Shown here in pieces: positions 12,824-24,548 of a stretch of DNA of 64,000 nucleotides. Both the position numbers and the translations under genes were made by a program. Source of the stretch: Trichostrongylus colubriformis (Eukaryota > Nematoda > Chromadorea > Rhabditida > Trichostrongylidae); assembly GCA_963978905.1 (NCBI GenBank), contig OZ022259.1:45712727-45776726 (forward strand), given 5' to 3'. The stretch's first letter is position 1; every line of letters starts with the position of its first letter. The notes under the pieces were generated by a model. That model was not told the DNA's origin. It did no database searches and was given only the letters and a program-made list of their open reading frames with translations.

Positions 12824-13551
12824 TTGATGGAATCCGCTCTCATGACCCCTTAAACCCCCCGTCGTGTTGACGTTCTTCGCAATTTACCGTTATTTCCTCT
12901 CGTTTTCTTTTTATGTGACAATTGTTGAGCCGCTCTTTGTCGGGCACATATACGCGCCACCACATCGAGTGAATTTCTTGTTACCCGTTGTCGTCATTGT
13001 CCCCCCATCGTTTCCCTCACACTTTGTTGATGTAAACGAGTATTACACGCGTGTGTGTGTATGTGTGTCGGCAGAGCCGTTGTTCTGGCCCATTCCTTGT
13101 ATATATGTTGCAAAATGGCGTGTATACGCGCGTGTGTGTGAGTGTGTGTTGCAATGTTCTATATTATACGCACGCTCGCGACGTGTTCCTCCCAAGCAAT
13201 GCGTAAAGCGATGCGTGCGGTCGCGTCGCAGCGTACTCGCTACTCTCTCTATCTCGTGTTGCGAGTTCTGTAGTCTGTCTAGCCATTGTAGTGATCAGCC
13301 ACCGTGGTACCACACCGGTGTAGATCTTACGTAGTAGAATCCGGTCCCGGTTTAGTTATTTCGGTTCCAATGTACTCTAGTGATCTTTATAAACCCCCCA
13401 TATTCTGTCCAAATAGTATAACCCAGCAACCCGCCGCCGCACATCATTTCTTGTGTCTTCTCGCCTATTTTATAGATACAAATGTATTATTTTTTTATTG
13501 TTTGAACTCCCATATTTTTCTTGTTCGGGCGCAGGTAGCAATGTTAATAAA
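12824..13551 (+). other. 3' UTR of MEIOC homologue with poly(A) signal
   Basis: The T-rich, GT-repeat-containing stretch after the TGA carries a canonical AATAAA at 13546-13551. That would give a 3' UTR of about 740 nt. No other gene starts here, and open frames in this stretch are uninformative. The UTR end is inferred from the hexamer only. Confidence 0.5.
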
Positions 13552-16191
13552 CACTCATAGGCACACTGTTTTTGTGTGTGTGTTACATGTGAAGGTTGTT
13601 ATCTTCTCCATACTAAAAGAAAGCATTATGAGGCATCGGGAAATGGCTATTTCTGCTTCGGTGCTTTGCTACAAGTTTATTTTAGCGCCATTTAAAGAAT
13701 GCACGTATTTTCTAGATGTAGTGGGTGTGTTTACAGACAGCACAATGATTTTGACGTCACGAACCGACTTGGGCGATTTTTGGCGGAGGTTTCATATTGC
13801 TCCAAAGAAATGCGAATCAGAATTATCACGTTTCTTTGCTTTTTCGTGGCATATCTCCATTGTTAGGCTGCTCCGTCAAAAACACTATTTCAAGAGCTTT
13901 TTATATGCGGTGATACCGTGTGAAAAACTGCTGTCGTGATCGCGTTTTCCGCCTTAATCACGAAAGTGGCTCGAAATTCTCAAGCATTTATGGAAATGTG
14001 GGATTTATGTTTGCTCAGAAACCTGAAGAACTTAGTTCTGATTGTTTTATTGCTCTTACGCCCTTCTTTCATTTTTTGCAAGAATTTAGTGCAAAATTAC
14101 GTGTGATGGATGTTCTGAGATTTACTACGTTTCGGCTTTCGTTTTGCAGGCCGGCACGGCACAGCTTGCACTTTGTTGCTAGGTTCAACGAAAAAATCAA
14201 TGGTTGGAATTAGCATTGTAGGACACTGGCACTTTGTCAAAAACGAAGGTTTTTCAACGTCAATTTTTTTTTCGGATTCGGCGCAGCAGCTTTTCTGCTT
14301 TCAAAGCCTGAAAAAAATGGATGAAAGACTAGGCTATTTCTTGCCTAGCCGCTGTTTTTTCCAGCATGAACGTATTTGGTCGCCGTTCCTTTCACTCAAT
14401 CCGCCAAACCCTACACAATATTGGCGCGGGGCATTTTTGAAATTTTATTAAAAGTGTGAAGTGCTCACAGTGAGTATCGGGATACTGCTTGTAAACCTGG
14501 AAAACAGCCGCTGTGGGACTACTTATTTCTTCAATCACTATAAGCTGGAACGATTTTAAATGAAGAAGAATAGTGAATGAGGTTGTCTGTAAATGCGGAA
14601 TATACAAGTTGCGCTTGTTCGTAAGAGCCTTAAGCGAAGTAATTTCCTTGATTGTCTGTCTGTATCCTGCACTCCTGCCCTTACCAAAGGTGCAGTTCAT
14701 GGACTCTTCATCCTTGACATTAGATGTAAGCTAAAATATTCCCGGTACTGGTGATGAAATGTAGCAGTTCGGCTTAAGCATTCTCGCTCAGCAGACTGTT
14801 TCTGCCTAGTTTGGAACACTGCATTGCTCCAGGCCGGAATCAGCTAAGTGGTGGTTCGAGAATTACCCCATAGGGCGAAAGTCCCGCCCCCTTTTCTTGC
14901 ACAGACGAGCTCCGCCTACCCGGTCCATGCGTGTGTACTACTGGTCACATTGAGCAGTATATATTTTTACCTGCAGAAGATATGAAAACTTGTGGATAGA
15001 AAACATTAATGACTGCTGGCGATGCGTTATGTAGAAATCTCAAAGTTTTTTCTTCCTGAAACCTCGGCATGATGTTCAAATTATCGGGTAAGTCAAGGGT
15101 CAGCGAGCTTCGAGCCACTTTCTAGGCCTCCGAAAGGGTCGAAACGTTAGGCTGTTAATAAAATTGATCCATAAAAACCTCGTTCGGCAAAGCAGCACAC
15201 GGATCAATGACTGCTTCCTAAGATGTTGAAGAATATCGTCGCTCGACACAAGTTTTTTGAAACTTAAAGGATTTCGGAATTTTCGTCTCCGAGACATTAT
15301 TGCACCAGTCAGCGAGTGTGCATGTGATCTCTGCATCTCTGCATGATTGCGGCACGGTTGTCAGGGCATAAAATTGTGTAAAAACGAGCGTTTGTTGAGA
15401 AAAACCTCTTTGCTGAGGTTTCTGTCAACGGTCTATTAGCTATTAAAATTTTTCATGGCTTGTTAGTGGATTGAAGGTCATTTTCCAAGGCGTCGAAAGC
15501 AGCCTTCAATGGGAACATGTGTGGTGTGTGTTGTGTATGTACATGTGGGTGAACATGTGCGGTTATTGACTGAATTCGTCTCTATGCTGGCTGACACACC
15601 ACATTTCACGCCTCGGCCTTTTCCAGTCCCATATTGATAGCTATGGGGAATCTGAATTCAGCCACTGAAGAACCTTCAATAGTGGTGATCTCCTAATTGA
15701 TATCCTTATGAACTGGTTTTGACGCCACTTCATCGCTTTTGTCAATCCGATTGTTAGAAAGGGTCCTTGTTTAGTTCTTCTTCATTAGATTTTTAAGCAC
15801 CGTAAATGTTGGCATTTTCACTCCTTTTTCTCTTCATCTTTTTCCCTATTATTTACTTTTTTTAAATCTTCAGAAACAGTTTGACACTCCAAAATACTCA
15901 ATCAGAAAATTAGACTCTCCAGAAGTTTCAATTTTTTGGAGCACTTTGATATCTCGGTGATCAACACCTTTTTCAGGCCTGAAGCAGTGGAGTTCTGTTA
16001 AGTTATATGTATTATATATTTGTACATCAGTGATTTACGTGCCCCTGTCTCAGAAATTTTGGCCTGAACTTACCGTGCGATGCTTAGCAATTTGACAACA
16101 AGAATGAGAGGTGTTTCATGGGTTTAGGGTAGGTTACGACAAAAATTTTCGGTATAGGGTCACGTGAATTACTGATATGCAACGTCCATTA

Positions 16192-16249
16192 TATAACTTA
16201 AAAGATTCCACTATTTAAGGTATAACTTAAAAGATTCCACTATTTAAGG
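16192..16249. repeat. 29-bp perfect tandem duplication
   Basis: TATAACTTAAAAGATTCCAC plus TATTTAAGG occurs twice in direct, abutting order. It is AT-rich with no evident function; the identity of the copies suggests a recent slippage or duplication. Confidence 0.85.
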
Positions 16250-16302
16250 TATGAAGAAGGTATTAAGCATCGAAATACAGAAAAATATTTTGAAAAGAAG
16301 CT

Positions 16303-16769
16303 CTTTAAAGGCACCGGAAGAAGGTAATTTTAGGCCTACGGTAGAACAGTCGTCGTTTGGACGAGTTTAAGGGGCCTCCATTGCACAAATTCGCCAGCTT
16401 GACGCCTTGGCATATTGCTAAGGGGACATGTTTTTATTATGAAGCTGTTTTTTCTTTGTATTTTTCTTTTGTTCTTTTATTCTTTCTAGACGTACTTACA
16501 TGAATGCTTATGTAGTTGGGAATGGCCACTCCACTGCGGTGGGAGTTAGGTGCTACAACTAAAGTTGGCCCGCGGCCCGTGTCCTCCAGCGGACAACTCG
16601 CAAAGTCAGTTTTGTTGATGCGAATGTAATGCGAATACACACCACAGCGTTGAGCTCTTGAATCCGGATTTTTTCGCCCATCATCGCTTCTAACCTTGAG
16701 TGTTCTTTACAAAATGCTCATTTCTTTGCATCTTCCTTTTGTTTCGGACCCCTTCCGGCTCCTTCAAGC
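16303..16769. mobile_element. MITE family H, copy 1
   Basis: Starts CTTTAAAGGCACCGGAAG and ends GGACCCCTTCCGGCTCCTTC, imperfect inverse complements. Internal landmarks shared with copies at 38154 and 49603 are CCTACGGTAGAACAG, CCATTGCACAAA, GACGCCTTGGCAT, GGCCACTCCACTGCG and CGGACAACTCG. About 465 bp, non-coding. Confidence 0.75.
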
Positions 16770-17804
16770 TTTTGAGAGATCCATTGTGTTTTTTGAACGA
16801 GTATTTTGAAGTCTCACACTGTTGTTGAACATTCAGATCATCAGAGGCCCAGGAGCAGCGTAATACTAAAGCACTTACATTTTATTTTTTTTTCTTACAG
16901 TACTTTGGGGCAAGTGACCTATGGCTACTCGTGCTGAACTCTCGCATATTTTGTTTCCGATCGTTATTTATCCTGAGTACGCCTAGCATACGCAATGTCA
17001 AGGAAGTCATTTTTAGGCTATCATTATTAAGTGCAATGGAAAAGGCCTTCTATTTGTTAGAGCTATGCACTAATGTTTCCTCGAAGAACGTAACGGTAGT
17101 GGTCACGCGACATGAATGAATGAATACTTCCTGGTTGGCGATTAGATTGCCCTATAGTCGACCTTAGTGGATATTGTCAGAAGCGTATTTGAATTAGAAA
17201 AATAACGGCTTAAGGTGCTACCATCACCGTCTAGGTCCTGCCCACCCACATGTCACGCCCATCGATCGATGCCATCAGAATCACTTAGGCTCCCCATATC
17301 TTTCATCTGGCTGTAGTGTCATATACAAACGTGAGAACTGGAAAATATTAAAATGTTATAAATATAGCTAAAATTTTCGAAATTTTAAAACCTTCAAAAA
17401 AATATTTTGGTCATAATTCCGTATTCGCTTCATATGGTATGCACATGGTCGTCATTTTTGTGATCGCGAAAGAAAGTATTTCTGGGATTGTTGGTTATGA
17501 ACTAATGAGGATGTTTGTGCGTCAGGCATCACAACAACTAACTATCTTTTGTATTAGCGTCAGTGGGGGTTTCATTTACCCGGAAGCCTTTCAATCACTT
17601 GTACGGTTCTTGTGCAATTTTTCACAGGATAAGGATGTCCTTTTGGCATTCTGTGTCATTTTTTCGATTTAATGGCTGAAGTAAGAATTACCACTCCATA
17701 ACGAGTTCTATTGAGAGCTACACATTTCCTTGTGGAATGAATAATTCACCGTAGTGGGCAATCTCACTGCTGTTAGAGTGGAATTCGGTTAAATCAATGA
17801 CTGG

Positions 17805-19190
17805 TTTAAATCAATGACTGTTTTTTCGGTTAAAGGAATCGTACACGGAAAATGAGTTTTTGTGTTACCCATATGTTTATGTTGTATTTGCCTAATGTTG
17901 GCCTCATGCAAAATTTCACACGAAAAAAAATGTGAATCTGGCTGAGATACAGCACCACAAAGTGCGGTCCCAGTGGGCGGGGCCTCCGTGTAAAAGCCTC
18001 GTCCCGTCTTCTGCCGCCGTTGGGAACGGAGAGTAGGAATGTTTACGTAACCTTCTGTTCCTACAATGCGTCTCCGACCACGGCGGACGTGGTAGGAGGC
18101 TTTTACACGGAGGCCCCGCCCACTGGGACCGCACTTTGTGGTGCTGTATCTCAACCAGATTCACATTTTTTCGCGTGAAATTTTGCATGAGGCCAACATT
18201 AGGCAAATATTAGGTTGATTCATAATAAATCAGACAAATTGACCAATTTTAATCATTGTCGTACAACTTTTTTACGACAACAGGGATTCACTTGAAATAT
18301 ACTCCATCTTTATCGATGACCTTCTGCCACGGTATAGGCAGATCATGGATGCCCTTGCTCCAGAAGGCCGGAAGCTGGAGCTCGAAGAAGTTGCCGAGTG
18401 CCGCCTTGACCTCGTCGCGAGTTTTGAAGTCTTGGCCGTCCAGGTGGCGTTGGCTGTGGGAGAAAAGGTGGAAATCTGAAGGGGCCAGGTCTGGGGAGTA
18501 CGGTGGGTATAGAAGTATGGTCCAACTGTACGACAGCAGCTCGGCCTTGGTCGATCTTGCGAAGTGCGGTCTGTGGAAGTAGACACGTTGTCGTGCTGGA
18601 AGTAGACATGTGACCGCCGCCGTAGCGAACTTTGGACATTGGCCTTCAATTCTCGTAATTGACGAACGTAGACGTCGGCGGATACTGTGGTACCTTCATC
18701 GAGCGCTCCCAGTACTCTACGCCGTGTACGCTCCACCAACCGCGGTTTTCGTCTTCGATGGAATAGTCGCCTGACGCAAACTTCGAATGCTACAACTACA
18801 GTGTACTTCTGCCGGGGGCATGCTCCTTGTGAACTTCTACCAGACGTCTGCCGATATCCGCGGGTTCCTGGCCAGATAGCGATATAAATAGTATGACGTT
18901 GCGGATGTGGTCTCTGGACTGCTTGAAATCGTGCGGCATTGTGGCGGAATGAATTTACTTTGGAGTGATTATTTTGCGGTACTTTGAAGAGCTTTTCATA
19001 CTCATTCCAACGGTACCTCGCGCGTCCATTTTCGTTAATTCGTTACTGAGTTATGATCTCTAGAAATCATCACTACCATTTGTCCGATTTATTATGAATC
19101 AACCTAATACAACATAAATACATGGGTATCACAAAAACTCCTTTCCCGTGGACGATTCCTTTAAGTGAAAAATCAGTCATTGATTTAAAT
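17805..19190. mobile_element. Hairpin element family B, copy 1, split by a mariner
   Basis: The left arm begins TTAAATCAATGACTG...GTTAAAGGAATCGTACACGG and the right arm, after the mariner, ends GTGGACGATTCCTTTAAG...CAGTCATTGATTTAA, the inverse complement. Between them lie GTTACCCATATGTTTATG and a GC-rich fold around GTGGGCGGGGCCTCCGTG. A 19-bp stretch at the outer left end is duplicated. The intact relative at 60597-61029 shows the uninterrupted form: there AGGCAAATACAACATAAA is continuous, whereas here the mariner sits at its TA. Confidence 0.8.
18210..19107 (-). mobile_element. Mariner transposon (898 bp, internally deleted), TA target duplication
   Basis: Terminal inverted repeats TTAGGTTGATTCATAATAAA and its complement at 19078-19107 are flanked by TA on both sides (18208-18209, 19108-19109). 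The minus strand encodes a broken mariner transposase. The N-terminal helix-turn-helix start (MPHDFKQSRDHIRNVILFIS) lies near 18940, a QHDN motif near the second catalytic Asp, and DLAPSDFHLF, holding the third Asp of the DD34D triad, near 18490. The C-terminus is WQKVIDKDGVYFK with a stop near 18293. Frameshifts separate these parts. A full mariner is about 1.3 kb; the missing ~400 bp includes the first catalytic Asp region. It is not capable of self-mobilisation as read. Confidence 0.9.
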
Positions 19191-21170
19191 GGATTTTCTC
19201 TGATTGGCGTTGTAGTTTCTTGTCTGCATTTCTTGCCGAATGCGCGCTGTTGCAGTGACAGGATGCATGAACAGTGCTACGTGGTAGCCACTCCGCAGTC
19301 GCCTACCTGGTTCCTCTGTTGAGCTTATTAGGAACAGTGTGTTACCGTGCACCGGAAATTTTCCAATTTTGGGAATAGCCACTTTAATGAAAGTGATGGG
19401 GGTAATGTGGGTAACTGGAACTCCCAAACTGGGTCACGCAAGTGAAAGTTAGGGGTCTAAAATGACTATATGTGGCGAATTTTTTGATGAGAAAGAGTGC
19501 CTCCCGGCTTTATAAGAGCCGTATTCTTCAACTGTTACCACTTGTTTTATGCCAGCCCGCCCTTTTTTTCATGGCGAATCGCCCCTTTTGAGAATGAACG
19601 GAAGGAAGAGGGCCTTATTTTATGGGTTTTTGACTTCGCATATCTCTTCACTTCCGTACTAGTAAGCACCTCGACCTTCATATTTAATGATTCTTCCATG
19701 TTTAGCCCAAATTACCCCCATCACAGCCTTTACCTTCGTCATCATTGCATGACCACTACTTTGCTTTGCGTAAAAGGTTTGCATTGCTTCTGTTCTCACC
19801 GCTGCAATTTTTGCAAATTTTTTGTTGGAAATCAAAATTTTTATTAATCATTCAACTGGTATGAGCATCTTTCATTTTTCCTATTACTGAAAGACAGCGT
19901 CCTCCCAATGGTGATCTCTGATAAAGTTGACAAACCGTATCCTCTCGATTATAAGGCAGTGCACGGCTTGAGGTCACGGTAACTATTGTTAGACATTAAC
20001 TTGAATTGAATAAAGAAATAATAAATCTGAAAATTTATAAGTGGGAAGCATATATAAACCAATGCAATAATATGTAACTCGTTATACTACATTTTCTTGT
20101 TAGCACAACCGAGCAACGCTGTTTCGCTGGACGGGAATCGATTATCCTAACAAGGGCAGGACGATCAACTAGACTGATCAATTCGATCTGTGATTAATGT
20201 GGCTGATCGTGTGCCTCCGTGTCAGTGGATCTTGGTCGATTTGTCGCTTGACATTCTTCATAAGCAGCAGGATCCGTGCTTATGTCACTTTACAAACCAC
20301 GCCCACATAAGGGCCACGCCTCCCAGTTGTGCCAACGAGAAAATGTAGTATGAGGAGTTGTTATTGCGGTGGTACATAAATTTTTCTCCACTTATAACAT
20401 TTTTTGAATTTATTATTCCTTGATTCAATACCAATTAGTGTCCAGCGAAACGATCACCATCATTGAAGCTTAACGAGTCTCCTACATTCATCCGGACCCA
20501 CTCTCGAAATTCTCAAAAAGCAAGTTTTTGGAAAATTTAAAAAAAATCTCATAATGGATACAGGATTTATGCACCCAAGTAACATTTTCAAGATAAACTG
20601 AATTGAAATGTAGGGAATATGGATCAGATGTTGAATGCATTTCTCTATTCATTATGCGTAAGTCCAAAAATAAGTTCTGAGAAGCGGTGGGGTGGGAGTT
20701 ACTGTTGAATCGCTGTTGGCGTGGAAACGACTTTATTTTCATCACATCGAAGGTTCGCCGTTTTTTCTCAGCGGCATGTCACACTTACCACCTCCATTTT
20801 TGGATTATTTGCTGCTGTGTGTAATTCAAGATATGTCGGTAATTAACACTTCTTCTATAGACTTTGAACATGGCTTCGTGATCTCCGATTAAACGAAGCA
20901 AAATTACTTCAAATGGTAAGAGACTGAAGAGAAAAGGGCGAGAATTCCCTCACGTAGTTTCATTTGATTGTCATTGTCTTGAATGGTGTTTCCTTTTTTG
21001 GCATTGCAATTTGTTTGCGTATCTTCTTATTCACCCTTGGTAACCACCCTAAGTGCATAGTGAGGGCCTTAAGATGAAAAAGCGTGACAAGATTATTAAT
21101 TGAACTGGAGCATTTCGCAAAAATAAAGTGTAGAATGAAGCTAAATGGAGAAAATTTCGGGCTGGACTGA

Positions 21171-21832
21171 CAAGGGAAGGACCCGAGGTCGAAGGGTCCT
21201 ATATGTCGGACTATATGTATCCCATTCGGAATGGGATACATATAGTCCGACGTATTTTCGGACATTGACCTCGAACCTGTATTCCAAATTTGCAGAACGA
21301 TTCTCTGAGCGGAGTTATGGAGGTCTTTTTTTTGAAAATTCAATACTATTATATGGTAGATTTGGAAGCCCATAGCACTCGAGCCACACGTTCCCGCGCA
21401 AAACCAAAACAACTTTCGTGTTCAGGGGACCAAACTTTCCCATGGGACATGGTTTCAGCAGTTCGAAAATTTGACCAAATTTCAGAAAAATTCTTGGCGT
21501 ACCGAGAATTTGACCAAATTTCGAAAAAATTCTTCGCCGACTCAATAGGCCTCGAATTGGCTAAAAACATGTCTCATTGATCCCCTAAACTCTCTTTGAT
21601 CCGCTAAACAGGAAAATCGCACTGGTCTTGCGAGGGAACGTCTGACTCGCGTGCTACGGGCTTCCAAAGTGCCGTAATAATTGTATTGTTTTTTTCGAAA
21701 AAACCTCCATAACCCTGCTCAGAGAATTGCTCTGCCAATTTGGAATGTAGGTTCGGGATCAGCGTCCGAAAATACGTCGCGTCATATGTATCCCATTCCG
21801 AATGGCCGCTTCGACCTCGGGTCCTTCCCTTG
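21171..21832. mobile_element. Large inverted-repeat element L (662 bp)
   Basis: The left end CAAGGGAAGGACCCGAGGTC is the inverse complement of GACCTCGGGTCCTTCCCTTG at the right end. Similarity between the arms extends about 250 bp inwards through CGTATTTTCGG/CCGAAAATACG and CTCTGAGCGG/CTGCTCAGAG. Interior repeats GAATTTGACCAAATTTC occur twice around 21470-21520. TGA flanks both ends, which may be a short target duplication. Non-coding. Confidence 0.75.
21206..21250. repeat. Perfect 22-bp palindrome with 1-nt spacer
   Basis: TCGGACTATATGTATCCCAT followed by TC, then G, then the exact inverse complement ending ATATAGTCCGA. It lies inside the left arm of element L; the corresponding right-arm site (about 21783-21800) has only one half, so the palindrome seems to have arisen locally. 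Confidence 0.9.
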
Positions 21833-22754
21833 TGAGATTATGAAGTTCGCAATGGTGATAGAAAGGTTGATAGGGGTCCAAGCAGAGATATGTGGCATTA
21901 TCGCGACACAAGAAGCCCTAGAAACAGCGTTTTTAGCTTTCAGTAGTGACACGGACATCAGCGCTACAATTCCGCCTCCGCGTCTTGACTCCACCTCCAA
22001 ATGGACGTTTTGGGATGCTGCATATCACTCTCACGTATTAAACTCCTAGAACTTATTTCTACGACGGCATAGGTCAAGTCAAATCTTTTCCGACTTTTCT
22101 TGGATTGTTTTCATTTCGGAAGATGAAGATGAGAACTGGGAACCTGGAAATTCTGTGGAACATAAGAATCGGGGTTTCTTCCCTTATAAGGTGTGGCCGC
22201 TTGAGAAACAGTACGAAACTGATGTGCTCAAGTCTTTGCACGGTTGTACTGGTTAATTCAAGTTTTTCCGTGTTGTTTCGAATCAAAAACGGCATAAATC
22301 AAGGAAGCTATGGGCTACGGATCATGGGGTTATTTCGGTTGATCTCAATAGAATGACTCGAAATTCTGGGAATATGACGTCATCGGCGTCACCCGTGCGC
22401 CATTATTGGCCGTGGAGTGATAAGATAAGGTGGGCTTTGAGTGTTCAGTTCACGTAATTCGTACATTTCATATTTTCATTGATATTTTTCATTGTCTTCT
22501 TTCATTTTTTGTGATCTCAATCATGGCTTTCGCTAAGTTGCAGTTGTAGGCCACTGGTCTTTAACATTGTTATTATTGCGACTGTTGTTTGTTTATTTGT
22601 TCTGTTTATTTGTCTTTGTTTTTTGTTTATGGTATTACCGTAATAACGGAGAAGCATCCTATAAAAAGTTGCATATCTAAGCATCTTGGAGGGATTTTTG
22701 AGCCGTCATTTGCACACTCAGGCGTATATTTTTGCCCTAAACCTTATTGGAGGG

Positions 22755-22911
22755 AGGTCCATTTCGGAGCGCTTGATAGGGCGTGGCTGAGTGGTTGGTA
22801 GAGTGAGAGTGTGTGGCGAATGTGAGAAAGTGTGACGGGGTGAGAGAGTCTGATATACTCTCACCCAAACCGGTAGGGCACGCCCAATCAAGCACTCCGA
22901 AATGGACTGTA
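22755..22911. mobile_element. MITE family A, copy 3
   Basis: Left end GGTCCATTTCGGAGCGCTTG and right end AAGCACTCCGAAATGGACTG, with GGGCGTGGC/GCACGCCC inside and a GAGAGTGTGTGG/CTCTCACC core. Immediately to its left (about 22640-22750) is a family F interior fragment (GTTGCATATCTAAGCATCTT). Confidence 0.8.
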
Positions 22912-23033
22912 GGTAAACTAGTGTCTATATTAGTTATTTAATTAGTTTGTGCCTTTCGAAGTTGTTTGGTGGAACATAATTGAAATAGCCTAACGTTTCG
23001 ACTGAATCGTCGTCTTCGGATAAATGATAAGAG

Positions 23034-23109
23034 GGTGCTATCAAAATGAGGGGTAGGGGAGCGCGGTGTCCATACTACCATGCCCCCTCCCCTCATTCTG
23101 ATAGCACCT
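23034..23109. repeat. Minimal family F hairpin (76 bp)
   Basis: GGTGCTATCAAAATGAGGGG is followed after a short loop by CCCCTCATTCTGATAGCACC. The same ends with a longer interior occur at 42330-42507 (GTGCTATCGCAATTAGGAGG / CCCCTCATTGCGATAG). It looks like an internal-deletion derivative reduced to its arms. Confidence 0.7.
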
Positions 23110-23370
23110 CCTTATTGTTTATTTGATGGTTTCTGCCACAGAAAGAATCCTGTGGTGTTTTCTGATGTTCTTGTGGAAGCTGAAAAGAATTGGTGCATTG
23201 AAGTACAGTCAAAACGACGATTCCTACTCGGTCTCGTTTGCAAGCGAAAAAGTAGTGCATCTGCAAATGGCTGCAATTGCAATGCAGCATGCCCTTCAGT
23301 AATGCAGTTGTTTCGCATTGCACTAAGGACAAACATGAAAAAGATATTCAGTGGCTAGTCCGTTGTTGCA

Positions 23371-23612
23371 CTAAGGCTGCGTTCATTGCCAACTGAATGG
23401 GATTTTCGGCGAATCAGCACATCGGATTATCCGCCATTTGGGATTTTTAGCGATGCCACACGTACCACCATGCCAGTGTACACATATGCATTATAGGAAA
23501 TGTCCAAAATCGCGAGCACGCGGATGCTCTCATTTCCTCGATCGATACGTATCTTTTCTTTACGCTTAAACCTCCAAAATCCCATTCAGTTGTGTATGGA
23601 ATGCAGCCTAAT
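23371..23612. mobile_element. MITE family N, copy 1
   Basis: AAGGCTGCGTTCATTGCCAA CTGAATGGGATTTT on the left mirrors AAAATCCCATTCAG TTGTGTATGGAATGCAGCCT on the right. The interior GATTTGGGATTTTT-like and CCAAAATCGCG segments recur in the copy at 44943-45330. Confidence 0.7.
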
Positions 23613-24266
23613 GTATTATATTATGGTTATTGACCGCGGGCCAAAAATAAGCAGTTCCAGAAAGTTAATAGCTTATATTATCTGAATTACTTAAAACAAC
23701 TATCGAAGTATAGTTCGTAATGTTGCAGAGAGTCTCCTGAAGACAAGAAATTTCTACAGCAACCGAAAAGCGATGTAAAATAGTGCATCTAGTGTATCAT
23801 ATTTTAACCTTAGATCAATCAGGGTTAAGCGTTGGTGGAGAAATGCTCAAATGTGTAGTATTTAGGTCGTAAGGGAAGAGGGGGTCTTATTTGGTGAGCA
23901 CCGATAAGTCCTATACGACTTTACAATCTCTGCGCTGGGAGCAACCAACTTGGGTGTGTATCGCTAGAACAAGATTCGCAGCGCGGCGTACTGCGTGGGG
24001 CGCGTTGCGTGTCGGGCAATAGCGCCGTATACAGTTGGGTTCTGGAGCGATTATCGTTATTTAATATTTGACCCACGGTGGTAGCATTAGCACCTAATTG
24101 CACATAGTGTCCTTAACTTCTAATTTCTGTACTGACAATACATACCAGTCAACTTCATCGATGCATTCTAATAACTCTACACTCAGTCAGAAACTCCTCC
24201 TCGTATTTGAATGTTTCACGAACATTTTTTTCATATTTCATCTCTTATTCGTTTTGCAGATTGCAG

Positions 24267-24548
24267 ATGACGATAGCGGACGACATTCTTCCGTATCTGT
24301 CGTTGTCAGCAATATGTACGACAATCGGTCTGTTTCTGTGCGGAATTCAGATCTGTTTACGGATCCGCGAGCGCGGTACTACTGATGGCACCGGATCAGC
24401 ACCGTTTCTTATCGCATTCATCTCATGTGCTTTCTGGTTACAATATGGTGTCTTAAAACAAGACAAAGTAGTGATATTCGTCAATATTGTTGGATTTCTG
24501 CTACAAGGATCCTATCTGATGTATTACTTCTCAATGACGAGGAATACG
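24267..24548 (+). CDS. SWEET (MtN3/saliva) sugar transporter, exon 1
   Basis: ATG 24267 follows a TTTTGCAG acceptor (24259) that suits spliced-leader trans-splicing, though this is not proven. The 94 residues begin MTIADDILPYLSLSAICTTI and contain the first three membrane helices of a SWEET triple-helix bundle: GLFLCGIQICLRI, then FLIAFISCAFWLQYGVLKQD, then VIFVNIVGFLLQGSYLMYYF. The GTGSAPFLIAFISCAFWLQYG stretch corresponds to the family's xSxxPFLxxFLxxxxWLxYG motif. SWEETs are bidirectional, uniporter-like sugar carriers of plasma or vesicle membranes; nematodes have several (swt genes) and I cannot assign the paralogue. Donor ACG|GTACGA, phase 0. Confidence 0.93.

Larger units (their letters stand above)
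13552..24266. other. Intergenic region between MEIOC and SWEET genes
   Basis: No gene with recognisable family or credible splice structure was found in 10.7 kb. Contents: a 29-bp perfect tandem duplication (16192-16249), a family H MITE (16303-16769), a hairpin element interrupted by a mariner (17805-19190), a large inverted-repeat element (21171-21832), family A, F and N elements between 22755 and 23620, and a T-rich stretch before the SWEET start. 13.9-16.2 kb and 19.2-21.1 kb show nothing I can name. Confidence 0.5.

Noticed and set aside
12864..14213. Series of + strand open frames after the MEIOC stop
   Set aside because: T-rich, Phe/Leu/Cys-dominated translations typical of 3' UTR and intergenic DNA; AATAAA at 13546 fits a 3' UTR.
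22980..23030. CCTAACGTTTCGACTGAATC-type motif, also near 15140 and 61285, as Penelope or LINE 3' ends
   Set aside because: The shared motif (CGTTTCGA...TCGTCGT) is short and I saw no reverse transcriptase or GIY-YIG coding sequence next to any copy.
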